A stretch of DNA of 64,000 nucleotides from Siphonodentalium dalli (lineage: Eukaryota; Mollusca; Scaphopoda; Gadilida; Siphonodentaliidae), in NCBI GenBank assembly GCA_032622095.1, contig CP136066.1, positions 205,056,978 through 205,120,977 on the forward strand, given 5' to 3'. How positions within the stretch are numbered: position 1 is the first letter of the stretch; each line of letters opens with the position of its first letter. This document shows, piece after piece, positions 40,465 through 52,997 of the stretch. The notes beneath the pieces were generated by a model, which saw only the letters and a list, made by a program, of their open reading frames with translations, was not told the DNA's origin and did not search any database. The translations under genes were made by a program, and so were the position numbers.

Positions 40465-41345
40465 AATCGGACAACTTGTGCGCTGTGCACACCCCACAAG
40501 TAAACTCTTTAAAAAATTCAATATTGAAAAGCAACTAGTTTAACCCATTGATGAATGGACAGTGGCTGCAAAGTTGTTACTTGATTCCCATTTATTCATT
40601 GTAGGGGTGTTTGGGATAATAAGTTTAGCAGACAGCCAAGCGATGTTTTTTTGAACTTATATTATCCGAACATTCCTGCAAATAAATTAACGGGAATCCA
40701 TGGATAATTATCAGGGGTCTTTTTTTGTCACAACACCCCAACAAATGAAGAATATGCTATTCAAATGTATGTCTTCAGAACTGAATTGATTGGATATACA
40801 CACGTACGGACGGTGAGACTTACGAATCGGTATACTTGTGGGGTGATTTCTATTGTTCGGATGACTTGTGCACTCCACCCCACAAGTAAATTCTTGAAAA
40901 AATGTCAATATTAAAGAGCATCTATAGTTTAACCCTTTGATAAATGGATGCCAGCTGAGAAGTTGTTACTTGATGGCCGTCCCGATGATTCATTTGTGGG
41001 GATTAACGATAATAGTTCAGTAGACAGCTGCTACAAATGAAGTTTAGGCCATTGCAACGCACACTTTTGGAACTTAATGAGAGTATATGCACATCACAAG
41101 TTCGGACGGCGAGCCCACAAATCTACTTGTGGGGTGATTTCTATTTTATCGGACGACTTGTGCGCTGCACTCCGCAAGTAAACTCTTGAAAAATGTCAAT
41201 ACTAAAAGCATCTAGTTTAACCGTTTAAAACTGGATAGTAGCTGACAAATTGTTCTTGATTCCCATTCATTCATTCATGAATCTTAAAATAATAAGTTCA
41301 GCAGACAACCCAAGGCTGTTTGTTGAACTAGTTATAATATTGGAA
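40465..41345. repeat. Diverged tandem repeat, about 300-390 bp unit, 3 copies
   Basis: Copies begin near 40465, 40858 and 41150, each with GGA(C/T)GACTTGTGC, CACAAGTAAA(C/T)TCTT, GTTTAACC, and later GATTCCCATT or GATGATTCATTTGT and AATAAGTTCAG. Confidence 0.75.
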
Positions 41346-42440
41346 TATCCTTGTAAGTAAATTAACTCATAGCTAAATATCAAGGGTGTTTTCTTTCATA
41401 ACACCCCTACAAATGAAGAATCAGCTTTTGCAACGCACGTCTTTAGAACTGAATGAGATAATGTGCACAACTACGGATGTGGATACCGTGCACTATTCGC
41501 CAATTTCACCCCACATGTCTACTTAAGTTGCGCATTTATGGACGTGGTTCCCAAAAATTATGCATTGCTCTCACCCACAATATTTGTCTGAATTTGCACA
41601 AGTATATACATACATGGATTCCCACAACAATTTGACCTTTCTATGACCTCACACTTTCGTCCAAGATTGCACAAGAATATGGTCGTGAATAGCACGCAAT
41701 TTTCGGCTCCTGTCGCCCCACAATTTGACCTAAGTTGCACCCCACAACTACCTATGATAAGAAAATTGCAACCCACAACTGTAAATTTGCACAAGTATCT
41801 CTTGACTCGTGCGTACGTCCGCCTGTCCGTCCGTATTGGTAATATAGCAGTTCGTCAAAATTTGTTCGTTTCCGACAGATAACTCCAGTTTTGATCATTT
41901 CATCACAAACAAAGTTGTGAGTTTCTCAGCAGAAAATACTATGAATCGTACGTGGCACGTAGTGGAGCAGCCACACATGTGCCTGAAGTTGTCCTTTTAT
42001 CGGTGACATAACGCTAACAATAACGAATGTAACATCAGGCAGTGGTCCCGACGGAGACGACATGTCGTGGATTTTGCGATCCTGTCTGGATTCTGGCCCA
42101 CAAATCCAAAATGACGTAAAATGATGTCAGAAATCTTGTCACGACGTCTTCGCTGGTTTCATTAAGCTAACCAACGAAGTTGGTCCAAATGAAATTAATA
42201 GTCTTAATTTTCATCGCAATGGTCCATTCCCGATTCCGCGTTTTGGTAATATTCACACAGTTGCTAACCGGAAGTCACGTGAAAAATTCTCCAAAATCCA
42301 TAACCGCGGTCTGAAAAATCACTGGTGGATATAGAAAAATATATATGACGTCATTCACCTGCGCCTAAGGTATAAACAACCACGCTCGCCTGTGGCGAGC
42401 TGGTGGTTTCTATAAACCACGTTCGTATATGGGTTCCGTT
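41346..42440. other. Unassigned stretch
   Basis: CACAA/TTTGCACAAGTAT motifs recur loosely at 41560-41800. No gene recognised. Confidence 0.45.
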
Positions 42441-42670
42441 CAATGCGCATTGTCACTGAATCGCGGCCCTATAGGATCCATCCAACCCGTCCCGTGGTGT
42501 TAATGCTACATGTCAAAGTGATGGAGTAGCATTTCCATATATGGAGCTTTTGGATATTCATGACTGCCATATATGGAAATGCTACTCCAGAAATGTGACA
42601 TGTAACCGCGGGACTGGGCTGGATATGGATCCAAATTCCCAATATGGCCGCGACACAGTGACAAGGCGTA
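42441..42670. mobile_element. Palindromic MITE family I, copy 3
   Basis: Left TGTCACTGAATCGCGG, right CGCGACACAGTGACAAGGCG. Inner arms hold GATCCATCCAACCCGTCCCG, ATTTCCATATATGG and complements. Confidence 0.82.
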
Positions 42671-42714
42671 TAATGTTTACATGAATTAGAACTTAGCCGA
42701 TTTTATAACATCGT

Positions 42715-43010
42715 GGTTTCCGACCGATTACTCCGGTTTGTGTTATTGGTATGTATATTGTTCAGCCAAAAATACAGACCGTTGAGTTATTTTTACATGA
42801 GTTACGGCTTTTTTTCTTACTTAGAATTTTCCTGATTATATCGCATTTTATTGTTACCGACAGTTAACTCCAGTTTGAATTAGTTGATCAGAATCAAAGT
42901 TGGTCACTCTGTTGTTGTGAGTGTTTCACTGCAAAAAATACAGACCAACTATCCAATTATTTTTTATATGCTGAGTTACGGCCTTGTTTTACTTAGACTT
43001 AATCTGATTC
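42715..43010. repeat. Two diverged direct copies of a roughly 145-bp repeat
   Basis: Both copies carry CCGA(T/C)..TAACTCCAGTTTG-like sequence, AAAAATACAGACC, GAGTTACGGC and TTTACTTAGA. A third partial match lies at 41873-41945. Confidence 0.65.
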
Positions 43011-43254
43011 AATAACAATATGTACACTAACGAGCGTATTTAGCCACGCCCCAATAATATGTGTCATACATGTGAAAGTCGATGTTGCGCTTGACAATTC
43101 TGTGACGTCAGTATTATGACTTATACCCTATCTGGAATTTTCAAAGGAGGATACTCTTCAAGTATCTCTTGAGTTGAGTGTTTATTAATGTAAATTTAAC
43201 GTGACATCCTGGTGCGAGACATCCTATCCTTCATGACTAGAACTTCATAATTAT

Positions 43255-43405
43255 ACATTGGCATAACAATATTTACTTCAAGTTGACCTTGTAAGCCAGT
43301 GCATTATCTTATATAACTCTATGCATGCGATGCTCCCTATGGGAGACTCGCATATATAAGAGAATGCACTGGCACCTGATCTTGAATGTTGCGTCAGCGC
43401 AGCAC
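43255..43405. repeat. Degenerate palindromic cassette, standalone form
   Basis: GCCAGTGCATTATCTTATAT at the left, CTCGCATATATAAGAGAATG and CACTGGC at the right, with an altered centre (CTCCCTATGGGAG). Flanks match 40130-40275. Confidence 0.68.
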
Positions 43406-43420
43406 CGTCATGTACCCCTG

Positions 43421-43860
43421 TTAACCCTTTACCGAACAAAACGGCAAAAAACGCCCAAATAAAGCTTCAACAGCCTAAAATATCTTCGGTCTGTCTCAAT
43501 AACACCATACAAATATGGATATCATTGGAACCGGTTCATTGACCACATTGTGATGGTTACAGTTATGCCCTGTGCCAATGCGTTCTCTTATATATGCGAG
43601 TCGAACATAGGTCGCCTCGCATATATAAGAGAATGCATTGGCACTGGCACTTTTTACCATTTTTTCTTACATTCTTTAACAATTTTATTATTTTTTTTTA
43701 CATTTTTTTATAATATTTTTCTACATTCTCTGACAATTTTAGCATTTTTAATATGTGTTAAGCCAATGCATTCTCTTATATATGCGAGGCGACCTATGGT
43801 CGACTCGCATATATAAGAGAATGCATTGACACAGGGCCGTTCTGTTGGGTAAAGGGTTAA
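43421..43860. mobile_element. TTAA-flanked MITE family A
   Basis: 440 bp, TTAA on both sides, two inverted cassettes (about 43573-43642 and 43762-43830). Opposite orientation to 3387; its left end reads CCCTTTACCGAACA. Confidence 0.9.
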
Positions 43861-46800
43861 AGGGTTAGCAGTACGTGTTATTTCATTTCGACCTTCATGA
43901 CAATGGTATGAGCCTTGATGCTTTTCTCATCGTCACAATCTTCCCATTGATATACCTAAAATCAGAACTTGTTGCAATGCATAATTTACTTCTGAAATAC
44001 AATTTTGGGTATAGGCATCACACAAAAAACACATACGCCCGCCAACAATTCAATTCAGCACTCCCTACAGGTCGCATTTCTCACCCGATCATCACAAAAC
44101 TGCATATGGATCTTCGAGTGGTTTCTGGGTGGGAGCCATCAATTTTTGCCGTAAACGCCAGCAGCCATCTTGTATTTTGGATTTAAATTTATGCACGCCA
44201 TGCAACCAATGTTTATTGGGGAATTATTTTCATAATTTACAGGCATGTATATAGAGGGTCACCATGAGATGGGAGCTATCGAATTTTAACGATATCCAAT
44301 GAAAAACGTGACCGCCGACAAAGGTTGGGGCGATTACATGCCAATGTAATCGGTTACGATTACAATTACTTTTGATTTACATGATTACGATTACGATTAC
44401 TGATTACATTTTTTCAATGTAATCGATTACGTGTGCCACACATAATACATTCTGATCATATGTATACGGATGTTTAGGGTTAACTTAGAATCGTTACAAT
44501 ATTATCTGATGACTCTTAAAAAAGCCATAATTGCATAATTTGTAGCTATACGATATGTGTATATTCGATAAGATGATTCGGTTTCATTGTCGCGTAACGG
44601 TCTACTCGAGTGGGAACGAGTCATAAAGTCTGTAAACTAAACATGATTATAACAAATCGTTGATACGCCGAATGTCATCCTGCGTGTGTGGCTATATACA
44701 GACCCCAAGCATGTTAATAATAAACGAATATCCGGTTAGCTGCATGCATACGAACGACATCATTCAAGGCATCGCGTTATCATTCATTCACGTTTTTGAG
44801 ATCGCAAATCTGAATTCTGAGATGATGTTCAATTAGTTTCAATTGAAATACATTCATAATAGATATGTACACAATATTTCGAATTGATCAGAAAATTTGG
44901 GGGAAAATGGTGAAAATTTGTAATTTATACTAATTTCTCAAAATTTTACAACATTGTGATACAATTTTGATATGGGTATGGAAAATCACTCGAGGATACT
45001 GGTCCAGAATTTGTAAATTCATAAAACCTCACATGATCGCTTTTTTGTCAACTATTTCATATTTTTTTAAATTTTATTTGAATTTCTGTACAAAGTCGAT
45101 TATATATGTATTTCAACCGGTAATATATGGCTACCAAAGGCTAATGAGTGAGACGCACGTTTTACCGGGAGGTATTTTAATATTCTGTGGCGCATTTTGT
45201 GACACTAGAAACAAATGACGATATATACATCATCGGACACTTCATATTTGAAAATTGTTTTAAGATGGCGTCCAAAACAGGCTACCAACATCGAAGATTT
45301 TCAAACTTACCGCCACAAATTTAACTGGGTTCGTCGTATGGGAATAAGGTAATTGTCCATTAAGAAATGCATTAACTGGTGCTCCTCAACAAAAACTAAA
45401 GAACCTTGTCTTGTCTCAACTCTTTTATTGTGATGAGTAATTGATTGACGAAAATGCCCAATAACTCTGCTCATCCTCAGGGTAGTCAGTTAAGTCAAAA
45501 TTGGCACTACTTCGGTTATTCCATGCATATATCCTAACATTTCATACACCAGTACATCCTGACATCCAAATAACAACACTTCGCATCAAACCAATTGCAA
45601 ATGAGGAGCCATCAATGCGTTGTTGATCTGTTGGACTTCCGGGCCCCTCGCGCAGCGACCACCGATGGCCGTCTTGGAAAACCGATCCCATATAATCTCA
45701 TGCACCAATATATCTCATGCACGGTAACTATGCTTTCTATACCGGTACTTCTGTGGCGGGTTCACTTTAGCCAGACCAATTTTCAACCTTGAGGGAGACA
45801 AGCAGAACTCCCATGGCTTGTTGATATATTACCGCTGGGGGACGGACCGGGCCACCGAGGTCGACCCGATACACTGCATGTCAAAAGGTTCAGTAATTCA
45901 TGATTTATAGGAAAACGTTTGACTCTATTTAGCTGTTATGTTTCTGCCCAGCTTGTGTGTATATATTCTGGGTCAACTGAAATCATTTGGATTTGTCAAC
46001 AATACGAAGATTATAATAGTAGCATGGTGTTGATATATGATATGAACTCGACCGGCATGAAAGGGACAATATGAATGGACTGACCGATCATGATTACGCC
46101 TGAATCTTGCATCATCGTTGGTTATAGGTTCGTTCTTATGCATGTGCATCTGGGTGCTGACTATTCCCGATCTGCGTCAAGGGGATAGCATTATTTACAT
46201 AACACCCAAACGGGCATATAGGTAAAGGGACATACTTTAGGGACACCTCATTTCATCATTTTACCATAATCATGTATCTCGTGCACTATAGACATGGCTA
46301 TGGTGATATATGCCACACAACGTATGGCTATATATGGAGCCCAAATTACATAGGCTTATAAGGACATGACATTCCAGAATGGGTGTGAGTTGTTGTGCCA
46401 AGTAATTGTCTGATAGTTTGCACGAAAAACGTGTTGCTTAAGAAGTCTACATTTGGTGTTATTGTTCCTGTTTTAAAACAGAAGCAAATTTCTCGTAATT
46501 CATCGACTTGAATACACGTCGGCACGTCACATGAAGCATATACAAATTCTTGGCAGGATGTGGCAGGTAGATCATCATCGATATTAGTAGATTGTTGAAG
46601 TTGTTGCATTGTATGATACATTGCACTTCTTTTTCGGAAAATAGGTCATTATGCTACCCTTTTCCTGCAACACGAGAATACAATCCTGGTATTCAGGCAA
46701 GGCTTCACAGTTCCAGACATTGCCAAATATTTATCAGGTGGTGATAACAAAGACTCCTTGACAGGCTATTGCGCGAATGGTCGAGTGCAGAAGCTACATG

Positions 46801-47386
46801 CTGTTTCAAAAACAATGAATTGTGTTTGCCATTAGGTCGAATGTCACGCGATACTGTCCGTGAATGGCGACGTTCGCTTAGAGTTAATTCCTGATCTCGC
46901 AGGATCTCGTGCTATTATGTTACCACGGGGGAGCGGATACAGGTATGCTGTTATATGCAGCCAATGCAGCACGCCTGGGTCGGAAGCTAATTATTGTTTT
47001 TATTCCCCTGACGTACATGTCAAAATACTAGAATGTTATGTTTCTCGATGAATAGGAGCTAGGATATTTCTTCATACTGAAACCAAAAATAGGTCATATG
47101 CTATTTCCGTGAACGACAAAGCGGACAGTATTGTATAAGAGGTGTGTGAAACCTTGCCTCGAAGTCACGTGTTGACAGGCTACGACATTCACAAATACCT
47201 ATAAAACGAAGCTGTTTGACTTAATAGTCAAAAGCACTAAAATGTTATTCGACTTTTGCATCAATTTGTGCAATCTATTAATGTTGACGATGACACTATA
47301 TATCCCACCAAGAGTTGCATGTGGGCTATATTATGGTGAGCCATAATGTCGTCAATTCGACAAATTAATGCACACGTTCTTATCTA
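43861..47386. other. 3.5-kb stretch without recognised features
   Basis: GATTAC-type simple repeat at 44345-44405. Short ORFs such as 46346-46621 (-, 91 codons) and 46860-47051 (+, 63 codons) have fairly ordinary amino-acid composition, but I see no family motif or splice context. A gene fragment here cannot be excluded. Confidence 0.45.
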
Positions 47387-47943
47387 TCTCATATATATTT
47401 TGAAGACCTCTGTTTGTTTGTTTGTCTGTCTGTCTGTCTGTATGTTTGTCTGTCATTAATACAAATCTACGATTCTCGACCGATCGGGACGAAACTTGGT
47501 ACGTGTGTGTAGTTTGACCAGGCGGCGGTCGTTGTCGTATTGGCGAGCCCGTGCGACACCCGCTTCGCGCATGCGCAGACGAGATCTCGGAAACGGGTGG
47601 AGCTATCGACTTGAAATTTGCTATGTGAATGTATCTTGCCCCGAATACGAATTTTATCGGGTCGCCGAGCCCGTGCGACGCCAGCTTCGCGCATGCGCAA
47701 ACGAGATCTCGGAAACGGGTGGAGCTATCGACTTGAAATTTGGTATGTGAATGTATCTTGCCCCGGATACGAATTTTATCGGGTCTCCGAGCCCGTGTGA
47801 CGCCAGCTTCGCGCATGCGCAGACGAGATCTCGGAAACGGGTGGAGCTATCGCATGCGCAGACCAGATCTCGGAAACGGGTGGAGCTATCGACTTGAAAT
47901 TTGGTTTTTGAATAGCCCGGACAACGTCGGGCTCATCGGCTAG
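47387..47943 (+). mobile_element. Helitron-like unit 1 of a head-to-tail array
   Basis: Starts TCTCATATATATTTTGAAGA after an A and ends with hairpin GCCCGGACAACGTCGGGC, a short spacer and CTAG. TC start, CTAG end and a 3' hairpin are Helitron hallmarks. Inside are direct repeats of 122 bp containing GGAAACGGGTGGAGCTATCG and CGCTTCGCGCATGCGCAGAC. Non-coding. Confidence 0.82.
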
Positions 47944-48485
47944 TCTCATATATATTTTGAAGACCTCTGTCTGTATGTATGTTTGTTTGTTTGTTTGTTT
48001 GTCATTTATACAAATCTACGATTCTCGACCGATCGGGACGAAACTTGGTACGTGTGTGTAGTTTGACCAGGCGGTGGACGTTGTCGTATTGGCGAGCCCG
48101 TGCGGCGCCCGCTTCGCGCATGCGCAGACGAGATCTCGGAAACGGGTGGAGCTATCGACTTGAAATTTGGTATGTGAATGTATCTTGCCCCGGATACAAA
48201 TTTTATCGGGTCGCCGAGCTCGTGCGACACCAGCTTCGCGCATGCGCAGACGAGATCTCGGAAACGGGTGGAGCTATCGACTTGAAATTTGGTATGTGAA
48301 TGTATCTTGCCCCGGATACGAATTTTATCGGGTCGCCGAGACCGTGCGACGCCAGCTTCGCGCATGCGCAGATCAGATCTCGGAAACGGGTAGAGCTATC
48401 GACTTGAAATCGTCGGGCTGGGTAGAGCTATCGACTTGAAATTTGGTATTTGAATAGCCCGGACAACGTCGGGCTCATCGGCTAG
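47944..48485 (+). mobile_element. Helitron-like unit 2
   Basis: Starts TCTCATATATATTTTGAAGA directly after the CTAG of unit 1 and ends with the same hairpin and CTAG. Same 122-bp inner repeats. Confidence 0.82.
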
Positions 48486-49194
48486 TCTATTATATATTTT
48501 GAAAGATCTGTGTGTGTGTGTATGTGTTTGTTTGAAATCGATGGACTCCAAAACGACTAAGCCAATTTCGATGAAATTTGGTATTTTAGGGTATTTTCGG
48601 CCGCTGACGAACATAGGCATATTTATTTGTCCGTGCGAGGTCAACTTTTCACGTGCGGAGGTCAAATCTATTTTTACGCCGTTTTTGCGCTAATATATTT
48701 CAGTTCGGTGCTCACAAATCGATTCGATATAGCGCGAATAATAAATTGCCAGTCATATAATTTGTACGGTTAGAATCTGTGTGGCTTCATCTTTCCAACG
48801 ATATATAATATGTATGTATCCGTTTTAGTTATCTGCCTCAATTATTAGGTACAAGTGGTACGATGCTTTTATCAGGATAAAATCAATGCGTAAATTCTAT
48901 GACGTCGTCAGAGGTCACTCACCCTGCCGATGCATTTGACTGTGTCGCGTTAACTCATCACCGGCCGAGGTATCCGCAAATGACATTGGGCTATATATCT
49001 CGGAAACGGGTGTAGCTATCGACTTGAAATTTGGTATGTGAATGTATCTTGCCCCGGATACGAATTTTATCGGGTCGCCGAGCACGTGCGACACCAGCTT
49101 CGCGCATGCGCAGACCAGATCTAGGAAACGGGTGGAGCAATCGACTTGAAATTTGGTTTTTGAATAGCCCGGACGAAGTCGGGTCACCTTCTAG
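48486..49194 (+). mobile_element. Helitron-like unit 3
   Basis: Starts TCTATTATATATTTTGAAAG; ends GCCCGGACGAAGTCGGGTC, then ACCTTCTAG. The middle contains TCCAAAACGACTAAGCCAAT and TTTCGATGAAATTTGGTATT, absent from units 1 and 2. 709 bp. Confidence 0.82.
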
Positions 49195-49907
49195 TCTATT
49201 ATATATTTTGAAAGATCTGTGTGTGTGTGTATGTGTTTGTTTGTTTGAAATCGATGGACTCCAAAACGACTAAGCCAATTTCGATGAAATTTGGTATTTT
49301 AGGGTATTTTCGGCCGCTGACGAACATAGGCATATTTATTTGTCCGTGCGAGGTCAACTTTTCACGTGCGGAGGTCAAATCTATTTTTACGCCGTTTTTG
49401 CGCTAATATATTTCAGTTCGGTGCTCACAAATCGATTCGATATAGCGCGAATAATAAATTGCCAGTCATATAATTTGCACGGTTAGAATCTGTGTGGCTT
49501 CATCTTTCCAACGATATATAATATGTATGTATCCGTTTTAGTTATCTGCCTCAATTATTAGGTACAAGTGGTACGATGCTTTTATCAGGATAAAATCAAT
49601 GCGTAAATTCTATGACGTCGTCAGAGGTCACTCACCCTGCCGATGCATTTGACTGTGTCGCGTTAACTCATCACCGGCCGAGGTATCCGCAAATGACATT
49701 GGGCTATATATCTCGGAAACGGGTGTAGCTATCGACTTGAAATTTGGTATGTGAATGTATCTTGCCCCGGATACGAATTTTATCGGGTCGCCGAGCACGT
49801 GCGACACCAGCTTCGCGCATGCGCAGACCAGATCTAGGAAACGGGTGGAGCAATCGACTTGAAATTTGGTTTTTGAATAGCCCGGACGAAGTCGGGTCAC
49901 CTTCTAG
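49195..49907 (+). mobile_element. Helitron-like unit 4, near-identical to unit 3
   Basis: 713 bp. By eye it differs from unit 3 by an extra GTTT in the microsatellite near the start and very few substitutions (e.g. TTGCACGG for TTGTACGG). Ends CTTCTAG. Confidence 0.85.
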
Positions 49908-50529
49908 TTATATATATATATACGAAGTCAACGTTATTAGCATCTGCATTGAGTGCATTTCCTAGAACGCAACACGTGTTTTACGTCGTCTTGAGGTTCA
50001 CGATGGGAGTCATTTCAATGCAATGTTATCGCTCGAAACACGTGTTTACTTCGTGTTGAGGTTCACGATGGGAGTCTGACATTTCAATGCAATGTTATCG
50101 CTCGAAATATTATGCAGAAAGGCAGATCTCGGAAACGGGTGGAGCTATCGACCTGAAATTTGCTATGTGAATGTATCTTGCACCGGGTACAAATTTTATC
50201 GGGTCGCCGAGCCCATGCGACGCCCGTGCAGCGCATGCGCAGACGAGATCTCGGAAACTGGTGGAGCTATCGACTTGAAATTTGCTATGTGAATGTATCT
50301 TGGGCCGGGTACAAATTTGATCGGGTCGCCGAGCCCGTGCGACGCCAGCTTCGCGCATGCGCAGACCAGATCTCGGAAACGGGTGGAGCTACCGGGTACA
50401 ATTTGTTCTTATTGAAACGCGTGGAGCTAAAAATTTAAAAAAAATATAAACAAATGTCACAATTAACTCATTGAAAAACAAAAAATGTCATGGTTCGGAC
50501 AAGCCGCCGGTGGCGGGCTACCCTGCTAG
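49908..50529 (+). mobile_element. Helitron-like unit 5, truncated and chimeric
   Basis: Lacks a TC-type 5' end and starts in a TA run. It combines the 122-bp inner repeats of units 1-4 (50114-50395) with a 3' end like unit 6 (hairpin GCCGCCGGTGGCGGGC, then CTGCTAG). A 65-70 bp block with GAGGTTCACGATGGGAGTC is duplicated at 49975-50108. Confidence 0.72.
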
Positions 50530-51588
50530 TCTATACTATATATTTTGAGACTTCGTATATATGTATGTATGTACTTCATAGAATCGAAAACGGTTCGCTC
50601 GATTGAGTTCAAACTTCCCATCTAAATGTAAAATCCCACCGACACGACCGTGGTCGCGGTTTAGCGAAGCTCAGAGCACCCGTTCTCCAATCTCAAATCA
50701 CCACAAAGGCACGGCGGGGGTTAATCAAGTGATTATTTAATGAGCGTTTGTTTTTGACGCATCTCTATAAAGAGCGTCTGTTCAACGTTATTCGCATCTG
50801 CAGAGTTATACGGGAACGCAAACGTTATCGCTCGAAATTTATTCCCTGCGAGCACGGATGGCGCGCTTTGTTTTTACAGTATATACCATTGGTATATACC
50901 GAAATCATCCCAGATAATCACGAATATAGCATCAGATTTCTCCCCAGATATACCGTTATAAAGCTACTGGAATCTGCCAATCTACTATTAATATGTGTGT
51001 ATATATGTGGGTACTTCATAGAATCGAAAACGCGTGTAGGAACGGGCATCCCCACGGCAATGTCGGCAAATATATATGAGTGTGTCCTTTATAGACTCGA
51101 ACCGATTGAGCTCAAACTTGCTAAATATTGACTGGGAAATTCCAGGCAATGCCGATTGAGCTCAAACTTGCTACCTACGGGAAGTGTCATATATATGTGT
51201 GTGTCCTTTATAGACTCGAACCGATTGAGCTCAAACTTGCTAAATACGGGAAGTGTCATGGACGGGTTCATTAAAAAACAAAAACAAATCGGGTCAAATT
51301 GAAAAACAAAATTAAAAAGGCACAATTAACTCCTTGAAAAACCAATAAAAATCGGGTAAAATTTAAAAACAAAAAATTAAATTAAAAAATTAAAAAAGCA
51401 CAATTAACTCATTGAAAAACAAAAAAATTAACTCATTGAAAAACTAAAAATTAAATTAAAATTGTCATGTTTCTGACTATTGCCGAAATTTGGTGCAAAT
51501 GCAGCACAAGTGTCTCGGAACCTGTTGCAATTGCTTTTTCGAACAAAGCCATGGGACGAATGCCGCCAGTGGCGGGCTAACCTGCTAG
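50530..51588 (+). mobile_element. Helitron-like unit 6
   Basis: Starts TCTATACTATATATTTTGAG directly after CTAG of unit 5 and ends with hairpin GCCGCCAGTGGCGGGC and CTGCTAG followed by T. Inner repeats include CCTTTATAGACTCGAACCGA and CACAATTAACTCATTGAAAA. An open frame of 127 codons at 50748-51131 is not recognised. Confidence 0.78.
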
Positions 51589-52335
51589 TGTTGTATAACC
51601 GAGAACTGGAACACATCTTCTACCACCAGCAGCCACATACTCCTTAAGAAATCACATTAACATATCTTCGTGCGAACTATATCAGTGATTTGCACATCAT
51701 ACTAACTCCCCAGCCTGGTGCACCATGTCCTGACAGCCATGGCTGGTCGCTCTATGATTGAGTCCTACAAACCAGACGGATTATACTTCCTCCCGATCTA
51801 CTGTAACTACTGAGTTTTGGCTGCAAAGATTCATGTGAATCTAACAAATGATCTTGTTTCACCACAGACTAACCATGTAACGATGTATGTGAGCATGTCT
51901 ACAATAACCGAAATAGTGTAAATTTTGACGACTCACAGGACGAGCAGATTGAGATGACATGTAAGGACTATAGATACTCAAATTGTAGAAAGGAAGTAGT
52001 AGCATGCCTTTAAAATTGTTTGGCAACACAATATTATATACTGGAAAAGTAATTTCTTTATTGACAAAAACATCCTCTGTATAACAACTAATTTCGTTAA
52101 TATAAAATATTTCACCTGAACACATTTTACACCAGAGGTTGGTAACTTGACATTAATATGAGGCTGGTAATTTGGGCATACATTTTCAATTTTCTTCACA
52201 AAAATTATATATTAAATTGATATTAATTATCTAAACTGAACCAAAAAAAGGCACATGTTAGTGATGATTGTTTTAATCTTTCTATACATTGACTTTTATC
52301 AAGTATTCCCCGATAAATGAGTATATATATCGTTC
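51589..52335. other. Unassigned stretch
   Basis: No repeat or gene recognised. Confidence 0.5.
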
Positions 52336-52997
52336 TTAAAGGGGTACTGTACACAAACATAGGCGATTTTTTTTATTTACTCCCATTGAAATAACTTTCA
52401 AGTTAGATTGTGTTCGTGTTATATGAGTTTCGTATAAACCTAATTTAGCGAAGAAAATGTTGATCTTGGAAAGAAAAATATTACGATTTCAAACTACGCG
52501 CCATATTTTTTACCTTCACCGGAGAAGACGCATGTCGCAGGAAGAACCGGAAGTTCATTGCTCACAGCTTCGATTGATGCATTAAATCTCTTCCATCGAA
52601 CAATCTCACTCCCTATGAAATACTTAACGCTTTATGACTCTTGTTTCTTTCTCCCTTTTTCCGAATCGGTTATAACGGGCCTTCTTTTACGGGTAACATG
52701 TTTTGTTTGCAACCCAATAATGTTCGCGAACGGCCGTCGATAAAAGACACGCAACAGATCATGTCAGATGCGATTTCAAGAACGGTAACTCGTAATGGCA
52801 TAATTCTTCATTTTATGACTCCAGCCATAAATGAATTTATATTAAATAATTCAATTTTACTTTTACGATAGCCTGTTAACCGGAACGTTTTCAGTAGACA
52901 TCGTCGACTCAAATTAGTTATTTTATAATATAATATTCATATTAGATCGCTATTGTCACCTGGAATTTATTAAAATTGGGGTACAGTACCCCTTTAA
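52336..52997. mobile_element. TTAA-flanked MITE family D, copy 2 (inverted)
   Basis: 662 bp, TTAA-AGGGGTACTGTAC at the left and GTACAGTACCCCT-TTAA at the right. Interior TGACTCCAGCCATAAATGAA and CAATAGCGATC-type blocks match the complement of 9810-10398. Confidence 0.87.

Noticed and set aside
46346-47051. Possible small exons (91 codons minus, 63 codons plus)
   Set aside because: Amino-acid composition is ordinary, but no family motif, partner exon or convincing splice context was found; left as unassigned.
47352-50438. Many 60-154 codon ORFs with RARATPASRMRRRDLGNGWSY-type peptides
   Set aside because: They translate the 122-bp inner repeat of the Helitron-like array on both strands.
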